Of a stretch of 7,974 bases of DNA, positions 6,690-7,974 are shown piece by piece; positions within the stretch are counted from its first letter, which is position 1, and every line of letters begins with the position of its first letter. The stretch comes from JBKPNX01 sp046732855 (GTDB lineage Bacteria; Pseudomonadota; Alphaproteobacteria; Geminicoccales; Geminicoccaceae). The notes below the pieces were generated by a model. That model saw only the letters and a program-made list of their open reading frames with translations. It was not told the origin of the DNA and did no database searches. The translations under genes and the position numbers were made by a program. The stretch spans positions 1 through 7,974 of the forward strand of contig JBKPNX010000129.1 in NCBI GenBank assembly GCA_046732855.1. Reading direction: 5' to 3'.

Positions 6690-7974
6690 ATGCATATGCC
6701 GGAGCCCAATCAGGCGGCGCTCGCCAAACGCGAGGAGATCGTCCTGCGCCTGCGCCAGATCGTGCCGGGCGAGGGCGTGATCGCCGATCACGACGAGCTG
6801 CGCGCCTACGAGTGCGATGGCCTGTCCGCCTATCGCGCAATGCCGATGGCGGTGGTGCTGCCCAGCACGACCGCGCAGGTCTCCGCGATCCTGCAGCTGT
6901 GCGATCAGGAGCGGATCAAGGTCGTGCCACGGGGCGCCGGAACTTCGCTTTCGGGCGGCGCTCTGCCGCTGACCGACGGCATCGTGCTGGGTCTCGGCAA
7001 GTTCAACCGGATCCTCGAGATCGACTACGACAATCGCTGCGTGGTCGCCCAGCCCGGGGTGACCAATCTCGCCATCACGCACGCGGTCGAGGCGGACGGC
7101 TTCTACTACGCCCCCGACCCGTCCAGCCAGATCGCGTGCACGATCGGCGGCAACGTCGCGGAGAACTCGGGCGGCGTGCACTGCCTGAAGTATGGCCTGA
7201 CCACCAACAACATTCTCGGCCTCGAGATGGTCCTGCCGAGCGGCGACGTGATCCGGCTCGGCGGCAAGCACCTGGACGAGGGCGGCTACGACCTGCTCGG
7301 CCTGATGACCGGCTCCGAGGGCCTCTTGGGCGTGGTCACCGCGGTCACCGTGCGCATCCTGAAGAAGCCCGAGTGCGCGCGCGCCATGCTGATCGGCTTC
7401 CCGAGCAACGAGCAGGCGGGCGACTGCGTCGCCGCGATCATCGGCAACGGCATCATCCCGGGCGGCCTCGAGATGATGGACAAGCCGGCGATCGTCGCCG
7501 CCGAGGACTTCTGCCATCCCGGCTATCCGCTCGACGTCGAGGGCCTGCTGATCTGCGAGCTGGACGGTCCCGAGGCGGAGGTCCTGCACCTGGTCGAGAT
7601 GGTCGGCGCGATCGCCCGCCAGTGCGGCGCCACGGTCGTGCGCATCAGCCGGGACGAGGCGGAGCGGCAGCGCTTCTGGCTCGGGCGCAAGTCGGCGTTT
7701 CCCGCGGTCGGCCGCATCTCGCCCGTCTACTACTGCATGGACGGAACGATCCCCCGCGCGCAGCTGCCCCACGTGCTCACGCGCATGCGCGAGATGAGCG
7801 AGCGCTACGGCCTGCGCGTCGCGAACGTGTTCCATGCCGGCGACGGCAACCTGCATCCCTTGATCCTGTACGACGCGAACCAGCCCGGGCAGCTCGAGCG
7901 CACCGAGGAATTCGGCGCCGAGATCCTGAAGCTGTGCGTCGAGGTCGGCGGCGTGCTCACCGGCGAGCATGGCG
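6690..7974 (+). CDS. glcD: Glycolate oxidase FAD-binding subunit GlcD (3' end outside window)
   Basis: FAD-dependent subunit that oxidises glycolate to glyoxylate, normally working with GlcE and the iron-sulfur subunit GlcF at the cytoplasmic membrane. The frame is open to the right edge, giving 428 residues of an expected 500 or so. The FAD_binding_4 domain (PF01565) spans about 52-190, with 'VVPRGAGTSLSGGALPL' (78-94) and 'CTIGGNVAENSGGVHCLKYG' (150-169) at the FAD site and 'TGSEGLLGVVT' at 207-217. The FAD-oxidase C-terminal domain (PF02913) follows from about 228, with 'FHAGDGNLHPLILYD' (381-395), whose His residues belong to the active site in relatives, and 'GGVLTGEHG' (420-428) at the cut. 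The N-terminal 'RAYECDGLSAYRAMPMAVVLPST' is typical of GlcD. GGGAGAG at 6678-6684 favours the ATG at 6690 over the in-frame ATG at 6696. D-lactate or D-2-hydroxyglutarate dehydrogenase are relatives but fit less well. glcE and glcF are expected to the right. Confidence 0.92.
   Translation, partial: MHMPEPNQAALAKREEIVLRLRQIVPGEGVIADHDELRAYECDGLSAYRAMPMAVVLPSTTAQVSAILQLCDQERIKVVPRGAGTSLSGGALPLTDGIVLGLGKFNRILEIDYDNRCVVAQPGVTNLAITHAVEADGFYYAPDPSSQIACTIGGNVAENSGGVHCLKYGLTTNNILGLEMVLPSGDVIRLGGKHLDEGGYDLLGLMTGSEGLLGVVTAVTVRILKKPECARAMLIGFPSNEQAGDCVAAIIGNGIIPGGLEMMDKPAIVAAEDFCHPGYPLDVEGLLICELDGPEAEVLHLVEMVGAIARQCGATVVRISRDEAERQRFWLGRKSAFPAVGRISPVYYCMDGTIPRAQLPHVLTRMREMSERYGLRVANVFHAGDGNLHPLILYDANQPGQLERTEEFGAEILKLCVEVGGVLTGEHG

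Noticed and set aside
6525..7970. 481-codon minus-strand ORF opposite glcD
   Set aside because: It is a shadow of glcD. The plus strand encodes recognisable FAD-oxidase motifs along its whole length, while the antisense product matches no known family and owes its openness to GC-rich third positions.

Overview
The window is GC-rich chromosomal DNA, probably from an alphaproteobacterium. This placement is an inference. It rests on the heavy G/C bias at third codon positions, on a palindrome of the 'GTCATGCCCCGGCTTGACCGG' type that is common between alphaproteobacterial genes, and on the close GlcD match at the right edge. No rRNA, tRNA, CRISPR, insertion sequence, integrase or phage gene was seen.

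Layout. (1) Positions 2-601, plus strand: the last 199 codons of an aldo/keto reductase whose start lies left of the window. (2) Positions 597-1045: a non-coding stretch between two convergent genes. It holds a tandem array of nested 23/46-bp repeats that begins inside the reductase stop codon, a REP-like palindrome and two small hairpins. (3) Positions 1046-5909, minus strand: a compact four-gene operon read right to left. Its genes are an ABC ATPase, a six-helix ABC-2/GldF-type permease, a GldG-type membrane-anchored auxiliary protein with a coiled coil, and a DUF4340 protein. Gaps are only 10-20 bp. (4) Positions 5910-6689: a divergent non-coding region of about 780 bp, with a degenerate three-copy repeat, a small inverted repeat and a candidate promoter at its right end. 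(5) Positions 6690-7974, plus strand: the first 428 codons of glycolate oxidase subunit GlcD, cut by the window edge.

How the genes work together. The four minus-strand genes form one transport or envelope module. The ATPase and the permease make the ABC core. The GldG-like and DUF4340 proteins are both anchored by N-terminal membrane segments and would place large domains outside the cytoplasmic membrane. The module resembles the GldA-GldF-GldG set of gliding Bacteroidetes, but such modules are also found in non-gliding bacteria and their substrate is not known. It is the closest thing here to a poorly described system. GlcD probably begins a glcDEF-type locus for oxidising glycolate (or a related 2-hydroxy acid) to glyoxylate, and has no evident link to the ABC operon.
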